From positions 508,216 to 572,215 of the forward strand of contig JANMDQ010000023.1 in the NCBI GenBank assembly GCA_031376385.1: a stretch of DNA of 64,000 nt, written 5' to 3'. Origin of the DNA: Aquisediminimonas sp031376385. GTDB taxonomy: Bacteria; Pseudomonadota; Alphaproteobacteria; Sphingomonadales; Sphingomonadaceae. Shown here one piece after another: positions 50,644 to 59,736 of the stretch (position 1 is the stretch's first letter; every line of letters starts with the position of its first letter). The notes below the pieces were generated by a model. The model was not told where the DNA came from. It saw only the letters and a list, made by a program, of their open reading frames with translations, and searched no databases. A program made the position numbers and the translations under genes.

Positions 50644-51494
50644 CCCTCTGCCACAGTCGAAATCAACATCGCAATGATAGGGATGATCACACTGGAATAA
50701 GCGGCCTTCGCAGGCCCAATCTGCCGAATGACACCGAAATAGAGGGTGAAGGCAATGGCGCTGGCAATAATGCCCAAATAAGCGACGCCGCCGAAATAGG
50801 CCCAGCGCATATCCAGAACAGGCGCGCCCGTTGTCACCAGCGCAATGATCGCATTGATCCCTGCGCCCCACAGCATTCCCCAACCGAGTACACTGGCCAT
50901 GGGGTAAAGCTTGGCTCGCTCTGTCGCTTGCATGACGTTGGAGGCCGAGGCCGAAAGCACCCCTAGCAGAGTGAGGCCAACCCCAATCAGCGTTGCGCCC
51001 TGGCTGCCCGGGTCCGCACGCACTTCATTGAGGAACAGAAGTGCAAGACCCCCAAAAGCGATTGCGGAGCCGACCACGAATTTGCGCGTTACTGCCTGAC
51101 CAAGGAAGATTTTACCAAAGATGGCGTTAGGCACTACGAGCAGCGCAAAAACCACGGCGACCAGGCCGGACGTGATGTAAATCTCTGCGCGGTAGACGAA
51201 GTTGAAATTCAGAACGAACTGCGCGATGCCAAAGGGAATGGCAAACATATGCCCGCTGCGCCCGATGTTGAGATTTGCGCCGCTGACCTTCGCATAGATG
51301 AGCATCGCCACGCCGCCGACGAGGAAACGATAACAGACTGACCAACTCGGTGGCACGACGCCCAGTTGATCTCGGATCACAATCCATGTGGTCCCCCAGA
51401 TCATCGTCAGTGCGATGAACGGGATCAGGATTCTGGGGGATAAGATGGAGGGTTCGGTGGTGGGCGACTGCATAAGGAAGGCCCTAGACCGCAT
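50553..51494 (-). CDS. EamA/DMT family transporter
   Basis: The 313-residue protein has ten membrane segments in two EamA repeats ('LTMIWGTTWIVIRDQLGVVPP' opens the first; 'MLWGAGINAIIALVTTG' is in the second). Such carriers export small metabolites or amino acids. Two starts are possible, ATG 51494 and ATG 51473; neither has a clear ribosome binding site. The threonine aldolase gene ends 9 nt upstream on the same strand, so co-transcription is likely and an amino-acid-like cargo is plausible. Confidence 0.85.
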   Translation of the reverse strand: MRSRAFLMQSPTTEPSILSPRILIPFIALTMIWGTTWIVIRDQLGVVPPSWSVCYRFLVGGVAMLIYAKVSGANLNIGRSGHMFAIPFGIAQFVLNFNFVYRAEIYITSGLVAVVFALLVVPNAIFGKIFLGQAVTRKFVVGSAIAFGGLALLFLNEVRADPGSQGATLIGVGLTLLGVLSASASNVMQATERAKLYPMASVLGWGMLWGAGINAIIALVTTGAPVLDMRWAYFGGVAYLGIIASAIAFTLYFGVIRQIGPAKAAYSSVIIPIIAMLISTVAEGYVWTMLSVAGCALALAGLVVALSARKPST

Positions 51495-51502
51495 GAGCGA
51501 TC

Positions 51503-52504
51503 TTACAAAAGCGAAATCGCCTGTGCAAAATCTGCAACTTCTTTTTCAGGCTGATCCCAACTGACCACAAAGCGCACTTCGCCGGCGGCCCAGTCGTAGA
51601 AATCGAAGCCCTGCGCGCGCAAGGAAGCCGCTTCGTCTGGGGTCATGCGCGCGAAAACCTCGTTTGCCTCAACCGGATACATCAGCCGCTCACCCAGTGC
51701 CGATCCGAGACGCTTCGCTCCTTTATTTGCCACCCGCGCGTTCGCCAGCCAGCGGTCGTCTTCAAGCAAAGCCAAAATCTGCGCGGCCTGATAACGGCCT
51801 TTGGACAGCAAATGCCCCGCCCGTTTGCGCCGTTCGATGAAACCATCGGCGAGGTTAGACTTGAAAAAGACAATCGCCTCACTCGACAAACCGCCATTTT
51901 TGACAAAGCCGAATGACAATATGTCCACTCCCGCCCGCCAAGTGACGTCTGCCGGGCTGCACCCTAAATGCGCGACCGCATTGGCGAAGCGTGCGCCGTC
52001 CATGTGAAAGCCAAGATTACGGTCGCGGCAGATGTGGCTGAGGGATGCAACTTCGGCAGGCGTGTAGACGCAACCATATTCGGTGGCGTTGGTAATCGAA
52101 ACAGCATGAGGCTGAGCCCAATGTACTCCGGGCGGCGTCGCGGCGAGCTTTGCAGTCAGTGCTTCGGGTTTTACTTTTGCGCCTTCCCCTTCGATCAACG
52201 CGAGCTTGGCCCCGTGTGTGTAGAACTCCGGCGCGCCGCACTCATCATTCTGAATATGCGCGTCTTTATGACAGAGGATTGATCCGTAAGGGGGGCAGAG
52301 AGCTGCCAGCGCCAGCGAATTGGCGGCTGTTCCCGTGCCAATCCAAAAGGCGCGAACGTCAGTTTCAAAAAGCACCGAAAACGCTGCGTCCAAAGATTGG
52401 CTGATCGTATCGCCATCATAGGCCGTGTCCACTTGATTGGCGCGGGCCATAGCGTCAAGCACAGCAGGATGAGCAGAGGCGGCATTGTCTGAGAAAAATC
52501 GCAT
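51503..52504 (-). CDS. ltaE: Low-specificity L-threonine aldolase
   Basis: This 333-residue PLP enzyme splits threonine and allo-threonine to glycine and acetaldehyde. Family marks: 'MRFFSDNAASAHPAVLDAMA' at the start, 'GTGTAANSLALAALCPPYG', 'GFHMDGARFANAVAHLG' (Asp holding the PLP ring nitrogen) and the Schiff-base Lys in 'LSFGFVKNGG'. It heads a two-gene run with the DMT transporter and is divergent from ada. Confidence 0.92.
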   Translation of the reverse strand: MRFFSDNAASAHPAVLDAMARANQVDTAYDGDTISQSLDAAFSVLFETDVRAFWIGTGTAANSLALAALCPPYGSILCHKDAHIQNDECGAPEFYTHGAKLALIEGEGAKVKPEALTAKLAATPPGVHWAQPHAVSITNATEYGCVYTPAEVASLSHICRDRNLGFHMDGARFANAVAHLGCSPADVTWRAGVDILSFGFVKNGGLSSEAIVFFKSNLADGFIERRKRAGHLLSKGRYQAAQILALLEDDRWLANARVANKGAKRLGSALGERLMYPVEANEVFARMTPDEAASLRAQGFDFYDWAAGEVRFVVSWDQPEKEVADFAQAISLL

Positions 52505-52586
52505 GGGCAGGCCTTACCCAGAGCCACTGTGGTTTGAAAGCAAGTTTCGGGATGTGGCGTCACTGCGCATGGGCTACAGTCAACTC

Positions 52587-53612
52587 ATGATTGATCGAGA
52601 CAAAGCCTTCGCTGCCTTTGACGCGCGAGACCGTTCGCAGGACGGGCTGTTCGTCGGCGCTGTAAAAACCACCGGCATTTACTGCAAACCAAGCTGTCCC
52701 GCGCGGCGGCCCCTCCGCGAGAATGTGACCTTTTACGATACGCCTGCCGAAGCACGCGCTGCTGGTTATCGCGCCTGCAAACGCTGCCTGCCCGATGATG
52801 TGGGCCGTGATGCTGACGGAGTTGCAAAGGCGCTGGCGTTGATCGGGGCAGGCGGTGAACGTGTGTCACTCGCTGAACTGGCACAAGCCGCAGGATATGC
52901 GCCGCATCATTTTCACCGCATTTTCAAGCGTGCAACAGGCGTTACTCCTGCTGCTTATATCAGGGCCAATCGCGCCGAACGGGCGGCCACAGCGCTGAAC
53001 GAAGATGCCAGTGTGACTGATGCCATTTACGCCGCAGGTTATTCCGGCCCCAGCCGCTTTTACGCGCAGAGCAAAGGGAGATTGGGGATGACGCCAAGTG
53101 CGTGGAAAAATGGCGGAGCGGGCGTCACTATCCGATGGACCGTTGCAGACACCGCGCTTGGTTCCATGCTCCTTGCCGCGACTGACAAAGGCATTTGCCG
53201 CCTCTCCTTTGATGAAGATGAGAGTGAACTTTACCGCCGCTTTCCCAAAGCCACCATTGAAGCGGGCGGCGCGGCGCTCAATCATTTAGTTGCCGGAGCC
53301 ATTGCCGCTGTCGAACGCCCCGCCCAAATGCCAAGCCTTCCCCTCGATATTCAGGGAACCGGATTTCAACAGGCCGTCTGGGCAGAGCTGATGAAAATCC
53401 CGGCAGGGGAAACCCGCACTTATGCCCAAATCGCAGCAGCTGTCGGCAGCCCCGCCGCCGTTCGTGCCGCAGGTTCAGCCAATGGGGCCAATAACGTCGC
53501 TGTCCTCATCCCGTGCCACCGCGTCATTCGCAGCGACGGCACGATGGGCGGCTATGCCTACGGGTTGGATCGCAAAGAGAAATTGCTCGAGTTAGAAAGA
53601 GAAACGTCATGA
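52587..53612 (+). CDS. ada: Ada: bifunctional methylated-DNA sensor and O6-methylguanine-DNA methyltransferase
   Basis: With start ATG 52587 the protein has 341 residues; ATG 52569 would add six. The N-terminal zinc domain has four Cys at 33, 37, 64 and 67, exactly 5 less than in E. coli Ada (38, 42, 69, 72), the first being the methylphosphotriester acceptor. An AraC-type helix-turn-helix follows ('LAELAQAAGYAPHHFHRIFK'). The C-terminal alkyltransferase has the acceptor Cys in 'IPCHRVIRSDG'. It repairs alkylated DNA and activates the adaptive response. It overlaps the next gene by 4 nt. Confidence 0.93.
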   Translation: MIDRDKAFAAFDARDRSQDGLFVGAVKTTGIYCKPSCPARRPLRENVTFYDTPAEARAAGYRACKRCLPDDVGRDADGVAKALALIGAGGERVSLAELAQAAGYAPHHFHRIFKRATGVTPAAYIRANRAERAATALNEDASVTDAIYAAGYSGPSRFYAQSKGRLGMTPSAWKNGGAGVTIRWTVADTALGSMLLAATDKGICRLSFDEDESELYRRFPKATIEAGGAALNHLVAGAIAAVERPAQMPSLPLDIQGTGFQQAVWAELMKIPAGETRTYAQIAAAVGSPAAVRAAGSANGANNVAVLIPCHRVIRSDGTMGGYAYGLDRKEKLLELERETS

Positions 53613-54346
53613 CCAAAACAGACGCGTTTGCGGCCCTTCATGTGAGTGGCACGCCCTTAATCCTGTTTAACATTTGGGACGCGGGAAGTGCTGTCGCCGT
53701 CGCTAAAGCTGGAGCTGCGGCATTGGCCACAGGCAGCTGGGGCGTGGCCGGTGCGCACGGCGCAGGCGACGGTGAGGCTTTGCCGTTTGATCTGGTGATC
53801 GCCAATGCGCGGCGAATCGTCAGCGTTACCGAATTGCCCGTCAGCGTCGATTTGGAAACAGGATATGGCCCAAGCGTGGATCATGTTCGCGCGTCGGCTC
53901 AAGCCATTGTTGATGCAGGAGCAGTGGGAATCAATTTGGAAGACCGGATCATTGGCGGCGAAGGTCTTTATCCGGTTGCGGAACAATCGGCCCGGATCGC
54001 TGCTGCGGCATCAACCGGCGTGTTCGTAAACGCGCGGACGGATTTGTTCATAAAAGCCCCTTTGGATAGCCATAATGTGGAATTGATCGGGCAGGCAGTG
54101 GAGCGCGCCAAAGCTTATGCCGACGCCGGAGCACGCTGCTTCTTTGCGCCGTTCCTCATCAACCCAGACTTGATTGCGGCGCTTTGTGACGCGTCGCCTT
54201 TGCCGGTCAACATTCTTGTCCGACCGGGCTGTCCTGGCCACGCTGAGATGGCGAAGTTGGGCGTTGCGCGGATCAGCCACGGTCACGGCCCTTGGGCAGC
54301 GGCAATGGACTGGCTGGAGCAACAGGCGCGTGCTGTTCTTGGGTAG
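53609..54346 (+). CDS. Isocitrate lyase / PEP mutase family protein
   Basis: ATG 53609 overlaps the ada stop (ATGA), giving 245 residues. The TIM-barrel family marks are 'LFNIWDAGSAVAVAKAGAAA' , 'VSVDLETGYGPSVDHVRASA' (Asp/Glu metal site) and 'GINLEDRI' ; the usual flap Cys of isocitrate lyase (KKCGH) is not visible, so it is more like the PEP mutase/oxaloacetate hydrolase branch. Substrate unknown. Its coupling to ada suggests co-expression on alkylation stress, which is inference. Confidence 0.83.
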   Translation: MTKTDAFAALHVSGTPLILFNIWDAGSAVAVAKAGAAALATGSWGVAGAHGAGDGEALPFDLVIANARRIVSVTELPVSVDLETGYGPSVDHVRASAQAIVDAGAVGINLEDRIIGGEGLYPVAEQSARIAAAASTGVFVNARTDLFIKAPLDSHNVELIGQAVERAKAYADAGARCFFAPFLINPDLIAALCDASPLPVNILVRPGCPGHAEMAKLGVARISHGHGPWAAAMDWLEQQARAVLG

Positions 54347-54403
54347 CGGAATTCGATCGACCAAAGCCTTGATCCTGTCCGGTTAAGCGCCCACATAGCG
54401 TTC

Positions 54404-54973
54404 ATGCTGATAGAAACCGAAACGACTCCGAACCCCGCAACGCTTAAATTCCTGCCCGGTCGGGTGGTGATGGAAGCGGGCACACGCGACTTTGCTTCTT
54501 ACGAAGAGGCTGAGGCTTCGCCACTTGCGGAAGCTTTGTTTAACTTAGGCGATATCGAAGGCGTGTTCTTCGGGCGTGATTTCGTATCCGTTACAGCAGC
54601 ACCTTCCGTGCCTTGGCTCAACCTGAAACCTGACGTGCTGTCCATCATGATGGATCATTTCGTAGGCAATATGCCGCTGTTCAAGCCAGCAACGGCTGGT
54701 TTTTCTGTGCCAATGGAAAGCGAAGGGGACTATGATCCTGCGGACGAAGAAATTGTCGTCCAGATCAAGGAGCTGATCGAAACGCGGGTCCGCCCTGCTG
54801 TTGCGAATGACGGCGGGGATATTATTTTCAAAGGCTATGATCAGGGTCGGGTCTGGCTGAAAATGCAGGGTGCTTGCGCCGGATGTCCGTCCTCTACTGC
54901 GACGCTGAAGCAGGGGATCGAATCCCTCCTCAAACATTATGTGCCTGAAGTAACAGAAGTCCTCGCGGCTTAA
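54404..54973 (+). CDS. NfuA-type iron-sulfur cluster carrier
   Basis: The 189-residue protein has an N-terminal Nfu domain ('TETTPNPATLKFLPGRVVM') and a C-terminal NifU domain with the cluster-binding C158-x2-C161 in 'GACAGCPSSTATLKQGIE'. It carries a [4Fe-4S] cluster to target enzymes such as MiaB, which is encoded about 4 kb downstream. A 57-nt gap separates it from the preceding gene. Confidence 0.93.
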   Translation: MLIETETTPNPATLKFLPGRVVMEAGTRDFASYEEAEASPLAEALFNLGDIEGVFFGRDFVSVTAAPSVPWLNLKPDVLSIMMDHFVGNMPLFKPATAGFSVPMESEGDYDPADEEIVVQIKELIETRVRPAVANDGGDIIFKGYDQGRVWLKMQGACAGCPSSTATLKQGIESLLKHYVPEVTEVLAA

Positions 54974-54990
54974 CGAAAGAACACCCTCCC

Positions 54991-55581
54991 ATGTCCGAAC
55001 CTTTGAACGCGGCTGCGCTTGACCAACTGTTTCGCACATCGCGCACGGCCAATGGCTATATCGATAAGCCCGTCACTGCGGATCAACGCGATGCGATTTG
55101 GGAGCTCATGAAAATGGGGCCGACGTCGGCCAACTGCCTGCCTGCGCGGCTGGTCTGGTGCGTGAGTGATGAGGCGAAGGAAAAACTCGCCGCGTGCGCC
55201 ATGGAGTCGAACGCCGATAAGATCCGCGCCGCGCCAGTGACTGTGATCATTGGCATGGACATGGAATTTTATGAACAGCTACCAGACTTGTTCCCCCATG
55301 CTGACGCACGCAGCTGGTTTGTCGGCAATAAGCCGCTCGCCGATGCCACCGCGTTTCGCAATTCATCGTTGCAAGGCGCTTATTTCATAATGGCGGCGCG
55401 TGCATTGGGGCTCGATACCGGGCCAATGTCAGGTTTTAATCCAGACGCCGTTGAAGCGGCTTTCTTTGCTGGAACCACAGTGAAGGCTAATTTCATTTCA
55501 ACTTTGGGATATGGTGGCCCTGAGGGCATATTTCCGAGGTCGCCGCGCCCCGGCTTTGACCGGTTCAATACAGTCGTCTGA
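54991..55581 (+). CDS. rutE: RutE-like malonic semialdehyde reductase (nitroreductase family)
   Basis: The 196-residue FMN protein fits the RutE group: 'LDQLFRTSRTANGYIDKPV', 'MKMGPTSANCLPARLVW', 'LGLDTGPMSGFNPDAVEAAF' and 'NFISTLGYGGPEGIFPRSPR'. In the Rut pathway RutE reduces malonic semialdehyde to 3-hydroxypropionate. No other rut gene is nearby, so a general detoxifying reductase role is as likely. Confidence 0.88.
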   Translation: MSEPLNAAALDQLFRTSRTANGYIDKPVTADQRDAIWELMKMGPTSANCLPARLVWCVSDEAKEKLAACAMESNADKIRAAPVTVIIGMDMEFYEQLPDLFPHADARSWFVGNKPLADATAFRNSSLQGAYFIMAARALGLDTGPMSGFNPDAVEAAFFAGTTVKANFISTLGYGGPEGIFPRSPRPGFDRFNTVV

Positions 55582-55589
55582 CCGCGCTG

Positions 55590-56198
55590 ATGCGATTGCT
55601 GGCCATTGATACATCCGGGCCAGCCTGTTCACTAGCCTTGTTTGAAAATGGAACCGTGATTGCGCGGCGGCATGAAGTAATTGGCCGTGGTCATGCTGAA
55701 TGGATCGTTCCGTGGATTGCGGAACTGCCAGACGGCGGCCGGTCTGACGCCATCCTCGTCGGGTGCGGCCCCGGCAGTTTTACTGGTGTCCGTGTCGGCA
55801 TTGCTGCGGGCCGTGCGCTTGCACTGGGTTGGGGTGCGTCAATATCAGGCATGAATTCCCTGGCCTTGATCGCGGCGGCGGCACCCACTGTCGAAATACT
55901 AGTCGTCGCCATTGAGGGAGGGCACGGCGAACTGTTTGTGCAGAGTTTTGACGGGCGCAACGGCTTGATCCCTGGCCCACTGGCTTCCTACAAACCAGAA
56001 GAAGCGGCAGAGCATTATGATTGCAGCATGGTGTTGGGCAGTGGCGCTGAAAAACTGTTGGCTGCCCGCGGCTTTGGTGAGGCCGTCGCACTTGATCCTG
56101 ATGCAGCTTTCGCCCTGCACCTGTCAGAGACTTTGCGGTCTCTGCCCCCAAGCCCAGTTTATGGCCGCGCGCCAGATGCAAAGCCATCTGCAACATGA
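55590..56198 (+). CDS. tsaB: tRNA threonylcarbamoyladenosine synthesis protein TsaB
   Basis: The 202-residue ASKHA-fold protein has 'LLAIDTSGPACSLALF' and 'GCGPGSFTGVRVGIAAGRAL', the TsaB signature. With TsaD and TsaE it makes the t6A modification of tRNAs that read ANN codons. It overlaps rimI by 4 nt, the standard arrangement. Confidence 0.94.
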   Translation: MRLLAIDTSGPACSLALFENGTVIARRHEVIGRGHAEWIVPWIAELPDGGRSDAILVGCGPGSFTGVRVGIAAGRALALGWGASISGMNSLALIAAAAPTVEILVVAIEGGHGELFVQSFDGRNGLIPGPLASYKPEEAAEHYDCSMVLGSGAEKLLAARGFGEAVALDPDAAFALHLSETLRSLPPSPVYGRAPDAKPSAT

Positions 56199-56653
56199 CC
56201 AACATCTCAATGGGAACCGTTGCTGATATTGGCGCCATAATGCCTGTGATGGCGTCCGCATTCGATCCTGCGTTCGGGGAGGCTTGGTCGGCTGATCAAG
56301 TGCGCGGGGCCCTGTCTATGCCGGGATGTTCGTTGCTGATCATGCGCGGCGACGCTGACGTTGAAGGCTTTGCGCTTATTCGGATCGTTTTGGATGAAGC
56401 GGAGCTCCTTCTGATTGCTATTGATCAGGCCGCGCAACAGCGTGGTCGAGGTAAAAGCCTTTTCCACCAGACTGCAGATTTTGCAAAAGAGGAACGCGTC
56501 AAGCGGCTGCATGTCGAAGTGCGCGAGGATAATCCTGCGACCAAATTTTACGTAAATTTAGGATTTGTCAAAGTTGGTGAACGCCTTAATTATTATCGCA
56601 GAACCGATGGTGGCCCGACAAGGGCAGTTACTTTTGTCTACGGGATAAGTTGA
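56195..56653 (+). CDS. rimI: Ribosomal-protein-alanine N-acetyltransferase
   Basis: The 152-residue GNAT protein has the acetyl-CoA loop 'DQAAQQRGRGKSLFHQTADF' and 'KRLHVEVREDNPATKFYVNLGFVKVGERLNYYRR', which match RimI. It acetylates the N-terminus of ribosomal protein S18 in E. coli. Its ATG overlaps the tsaB stop. Confidence 0.9.
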   Translation: MTNISMGTVADIGAIMPVMASAFDPAFGEAWSADQVRGALSMPGCSLLIMRGDADVEGFALIRIVLDEAELLLIAIDQAAQQRGRGKSLFHQTADFAKEERVKRLHVEVREDNPATKFYVNLGFVKVGERLNYYRRTDGGPTRAVTFVYGIS

Positions 56654-56765
56654 GCCAAGTGATGACACTTGTTGTTTCATGAATAAATCAATATAGCTTC
56701 GCGTAGCTTGATCCTCAAAATAAGGGCAAGTCATAAATAACGGGTCTAACAGAGAGTTTATAATC

Positions 56766-57191
56766 ATGTCGGAAATGTCTAATATCGACGAAACACTGAT
56801 CACGCTGACAGCTGACGTTGTCGCCGCTCACGTCAGTAACAACAGCGTTGCTGTGTCAGATATCTCAACGCTTATCCATAATGTTCATGCAGCACTGAAG
56901 GGCCTTGGCGGACCAGCGCCCGTCGAGGCCGTTAAGCTTGAGCCAGCAGTGTCCATTCGCGCTTCTATTAAACCAGACTATATCATCTGCCTTGATGATG
57001 GCAAAAAGCTGAAAATGCTGAAGCGTCACCTGATGACACATTATGGCATGACGCCGGATGACTATCGCGCCAAATGGGGTCTGCCTGCCGATTATCCGAT
57101 GGTGGCCCCTAATTATTCGGAGCGCCGCCGCACATTGGCAAAGACCATTGGGCTTGGTCGTAAGCCCGGATCGCGAAACAAACCAAAGTAA
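56766..57191 (+). CDS. mucR: Ros/MucR family transcriptional regulator
   Basis: The 141-residue zinc-finger regulator has 'YIICLDDGKKLKMLKRHLMTHYGMT' (Cys, Asp and two His of the prokaryotic zinc finger) followed by 'YRAKWGLPADYPMVAPNYSERR', the conserved MucR core. MucR proteins bind AT-rich promoter DNA and control exopolysaccharide, motility and cell-cycle genes, usually including their own gene; the upstream 110 nt are AT-rich. It is followed by a strong terminator hairpin before fur. Confidence 0.93.
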   Translation: MSEMSNIDETLITLTADVVAAHVSNNSVAVSDISTLIHNVHAALKGLGGPAPVEAVKLEPAVSIRASIKPDYIICLDDGKKLKMLKRHLMTHYGMTPDDYRAKWGLPADYPMVAPNYSERRRTLAKTIGLGRKPGSRNKPK

Positions 57192-57199
57192 GCTGCTTG

Positions 57200-57238
57200 G
57201 CGTGACGGGCGGGCAATTGATTTGCCCGCCCGTCACGC
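57200..57238 (+). terminator. Perfect 17-bp hairpin between mucR and fur
   Basis: GCGTGACGGGCGGGCAA (57200-57216) pairs exactly with TTGCCCGCCCGTCACGC (57222-57238) around a 5-nt loop. It lies 8 nt after the mucR stop and ends 12 nt before the fur start, so it can end mucR transcription and also fold in the fur leader. The T run behind it is weak (TATGGTGATTTT). Confidence 0.8.
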
Positions 57239-57250
57239 TATGGTGATTTT

Positions 57251-57673
57251 ATGGGACGTTCAATTGATATTGAGGCGCTGTGCCACGAAAAAGGCCTGCG
57301 CATAACTGAGCAACGCCGCGTTATCGCGCGCGTTTTATCAGACGCCGATGATCATCCTGATGTGGAGGCGCTGCACATCCGCTCCTCCGCGATTGATCCT
57401 GGAATTTCTATCGCGACCGTTTATCGCACCGTTCGCTTATTTGAGGAGGCTGGCATATTAGACCGCCATGATTTTGGCGATGGTCGGTCTCGTTATGAAG
57501 CGGCTCCCGAAGCGCACCATGACCATCTCATCAATGTGGAAACGGGCCAAGTCATTGAATTTGTCGATCCTGAATTAGAAGCGCTGCAAAAACAGATCGC
57601 TGAAAAATTGGGTTTCCGCCTCGTCGATCATCGCATGGAACTTTACGGCGTTGCCCTTGACCGCAAAGACTGA
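57251..57673 (+). CDS. fur: Fur family metal-responsive regulator
   Basis: The 140-residue protein has the Fur DNA-binding helix block ('GLRITEQRRVIARVLSDADDH', 'SIATVYRTVRLFEEAGIL') and the metal-binding 'EAHHDHLINVETGQVIEF'. Where E. coli Fur has the CxxC structural zinc pair after HHDHLI, this protein has no Cys. This is the pattern of alphaproteobacterial Fur/Mur proteins, which sense iron or manganese. It overlaps the acyltransferase start by 23 nt. Confidence 0.92.
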   Translation: MGRSIDIEALCHEKGLRITEQRRVIARVLSDADDHPDVEALHIRSSAIDPGISIATVYRTVRLFEEAGILDRHDFGDGRSRYEAAPEAHHDHLINVETGQVIEFVDPELEALQKQIAEKLGFRLVDHRMELYGVALDRKD

Positions 57674-58415
57674 GCCGGTTCACCCACGCGCTTGGCTGCG
57701 GGTTTTTGCCATTGTCACTGCCCTTATCCTCTGCGTTATTCCGCACGGACTTTGGCGGTTGTTCGGGCTACGATCGCCGTGGTCACGGCTTTTCTTGTCT
57801 TTTAGCGCTCGCGCATCAGGCGCACGTGTGTCCGTGCGCGGGACACCGGTGAAACGCGACGTGCTCTACATCGCCAATCATGTCAGCTGGCTGGATATCC
57901 TGACACTTTCGGGGCATACGGGCTGCGCTTTTGTGGCGAAGGCAGACATGATCGACTGGCCTATTCTCGGCTGGATGGCGAGCCTGAACAACTCCGTCTA
58001 TGTCGCACGCGATAACCGGTTGGATGTTGGCGCGCAAAAGGTGGCGATCCAAACGGCACTGCTGACCAGTCAACCCATTGCCCTTTTCCCTGAAGGCACA
58101 ACGGCCAATGGCAGGGAGCTTTTGCCCTTTCGCTCCTCGCTTCTGGCCACCGTCGCACCGCCGCCATCAGGCATCACAATCCAGCCTGTCGCAATTGATT
58201 ATGGCGCGACTGCGCCTGACATCGCATGGACAGACGACGAATCTGTCGGCGTCAATGCCCTGCGCATCATGGGCCGCAAGGGTCGGCTGGACGTGACGCT
58301 GCACTTTCTTGCGCCGCTGGACCACGCCGACTTCACTGACCGCAAGGCTATGGCCAAGCATAGTCGCGATGAAATTGCCGCTGCGCTCTTTCCCGCCTAT
58401 AGCCCTGCATCATGA
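57651..58415 (+). CDS. plsC: 1-acyl-sn-glycerol-3-phosphate acyltransferase
   Basis: The 254-residue enzyme has an N-terminal membrane helix ('FAIVTALILCVIPHGLW') and the acyltransferase motifs 'NHVSWLD' (H-x4-D) and 'FPEGTT'. It makes phosphatidic acid from lysophosphatidic acid. There is no ATG near the 5' end: TTG 57651 (or TTG 57657) inside the fur gene is the likely start. It overlaps miaB by 4 nt. Confidence 0.88.
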   Translation: MPLTAKTEPVHPRAWLRVFAIVTALILCVIPHGLWRLFGLRSPWSRLFLSFSARASGARVSVRGTPVKRDVLYIANHVSWLDILTLSGHTGCAFVAKADMIDWPILGWMASLNNSVYVARDNRLDVGAQKVAIQTALLTSQPIALFPEGTTANGRELLPFRSSLLATVAPPPSGITIQPVAIDYGATAPDIAWTDDESVGVNALRIMGRKGRLDVTLHFLAPLDHADFTDRKAMAKHSRDEIAAALFPAYSPAS

Positions 58416-59722
58416 TCCACCCCAACCCCAAAACCTATCACGTCAAATCCTTTGGCTGTCAGATGAATGTCTATGACGGCGAACGCATGTCAGAACTTTT
58501 GGGTGCGCAGGGCATGGAGGCCGCCGCAGAGCGTGAGGCTGATCTGATCGTCCTCAACACATGCCACATTCGCGAAAAGGCGGTTGAACGCGTTTATTCA
58601 GACATTGGCCGCCAGCGCCGGGAGGACGGAACCCGTCCTATGATCGCTGTCGCAGGCTGTGTCGCTCAGGCTGAAGGCGCGGAGGTTCAACGGCGCACGA
58701 AGGACGTCGATATCGTTGTGGGTCCGCAAACTTATCATAACCTGCCCGCATTGGTCGCGCGCGCGGCAGCTGGAGAGCGAGTGGTTGACCTTGATCTGCC
58801 TGGCCTCGACAAATTCTCCATCCTTCCGGCCCGCCGCAAAAGCGGACCTAGCGCGTTCCTGACCGTTCAAGAAGGCTGCGATAAATTCTGCACTTACTGC
58901 GTGGTCCCTTACACACGCGGCGGCGAAGTTTCCCGCCGATTTGGCGCTTTGGTGGATGAGGCCAAGGCTCTGGTGGACGCAGGCGCAGTTGAAATCACGC
59001 TGCTCGGCCAGAATGTGAATGCTTGGACTGACGGCGAACAGGGGCTGGAGCATTTAATTGCGGCGCTTGACCGTCTGCCAGGTTTGCGGCGCATCCGCTA
59101 TACGACCAGCCACCCCAACGATATGACCGAAGGCTTGATCCGCGCGCACGCGGAGGTCGAAAAGTTGATGCCGTTCCTCCATTTGCCAGTGCAGGCCGGC
59201 AATGACCGAATTCTCAAAGCCATGAACCGCAGCCACACTGTCGAATCTTACTGCGCAATCATTGAACGCGCGCGGGCGGCACGGGCTGACCTTGCCATCT
59301 CGGGCGATTTCATTGTGGGGTTTCCTGGCGAAACGGACGCAGAATTCGAAGACACGCTGCGCCTGATTGAACGCGTCAATTATGCGCTGGCGTTCAGCTT
59401 CAAATATTCCTCCCGCCCCGGCACGCCAGCCGCTGATATGGGTGGGCATATCGCGCCATCGATAATGGATGAGCGGCTGCAACGCTTGCAGGCTTTGCTC
59501 AATACGCAGCAACATGCGTTTAACAGCGCAAGTGTTGGGAAAAAGACATCAATTCTGCTTGAACGGCGGGGCAAATTGCCGGGGCAGATGCTTGGCAAAA
59601 CGCCTTGGTTGCAATCAGTCCACCTAATCACCGATGCACCTATTGGTACTATCTTGGACGTGGACCTTATTTCTGGTGGACCCAACTCGCTGGCCGGGGC
59701 AGACTCAGCACTCAACCCCTAA
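58412..59722 (+). CDS. miaB: tRNA-2-methylthio-N6-dimethylallyladenosine synthase
   Basis: The 436-residue radical-SAM enzyme has three N-terminal Cys ('FGCQMNVYD', 'NTCHIREKA', 'VAGCVAQAEG') for one [4Fe-4S] cluster, the radical-SAM 'CDKFCTYC' for the second, and a C-terminal TRAM domain. It adds the methylthio group to A37 of tRNAs. It starts in the plsC stop (ATGA) and precedes phoH. Confidence 0.95.
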   Translation: MIHPNPKTYHVKSFGCQMNVYDGERMSELLGAQGMEAAAEREADLIVLNTCHIREKAVERVYSDIGRQRREDGTRPMIAVAGCVAQAEGAEVQRRTKDVDIVVGPQTYHNLPALVARAAAGERVVDLDLPGLDKFSILPARRKSGPSAFLTVQEGCDKFCTYCVVPYTRGGEVSRRFGALVDEAKALVDAGAVEITLLGQNVNAWTDGEQGLEHLIAALDRLPGLRRIRYTTSHPNDMTEGLIRAHAEVEKLMPFLHLPVQAGNDRILKAMNRSHTVESYCAIIERARAARADLAISGDFIVGFPGETDAEFEDTLRLIERVNYALAFSFKYSSRPGTPAADMGGHIAPSIMDERLQRLQALLNTQQHAFNSASVGKKTSILLERRGKLPGQMLGKTPWLQSVHLITDAPIGTILDVDLISGGPNSLAGADSALNP

Positions 59723-59736
59723 ACCCGGAGTCGTCC

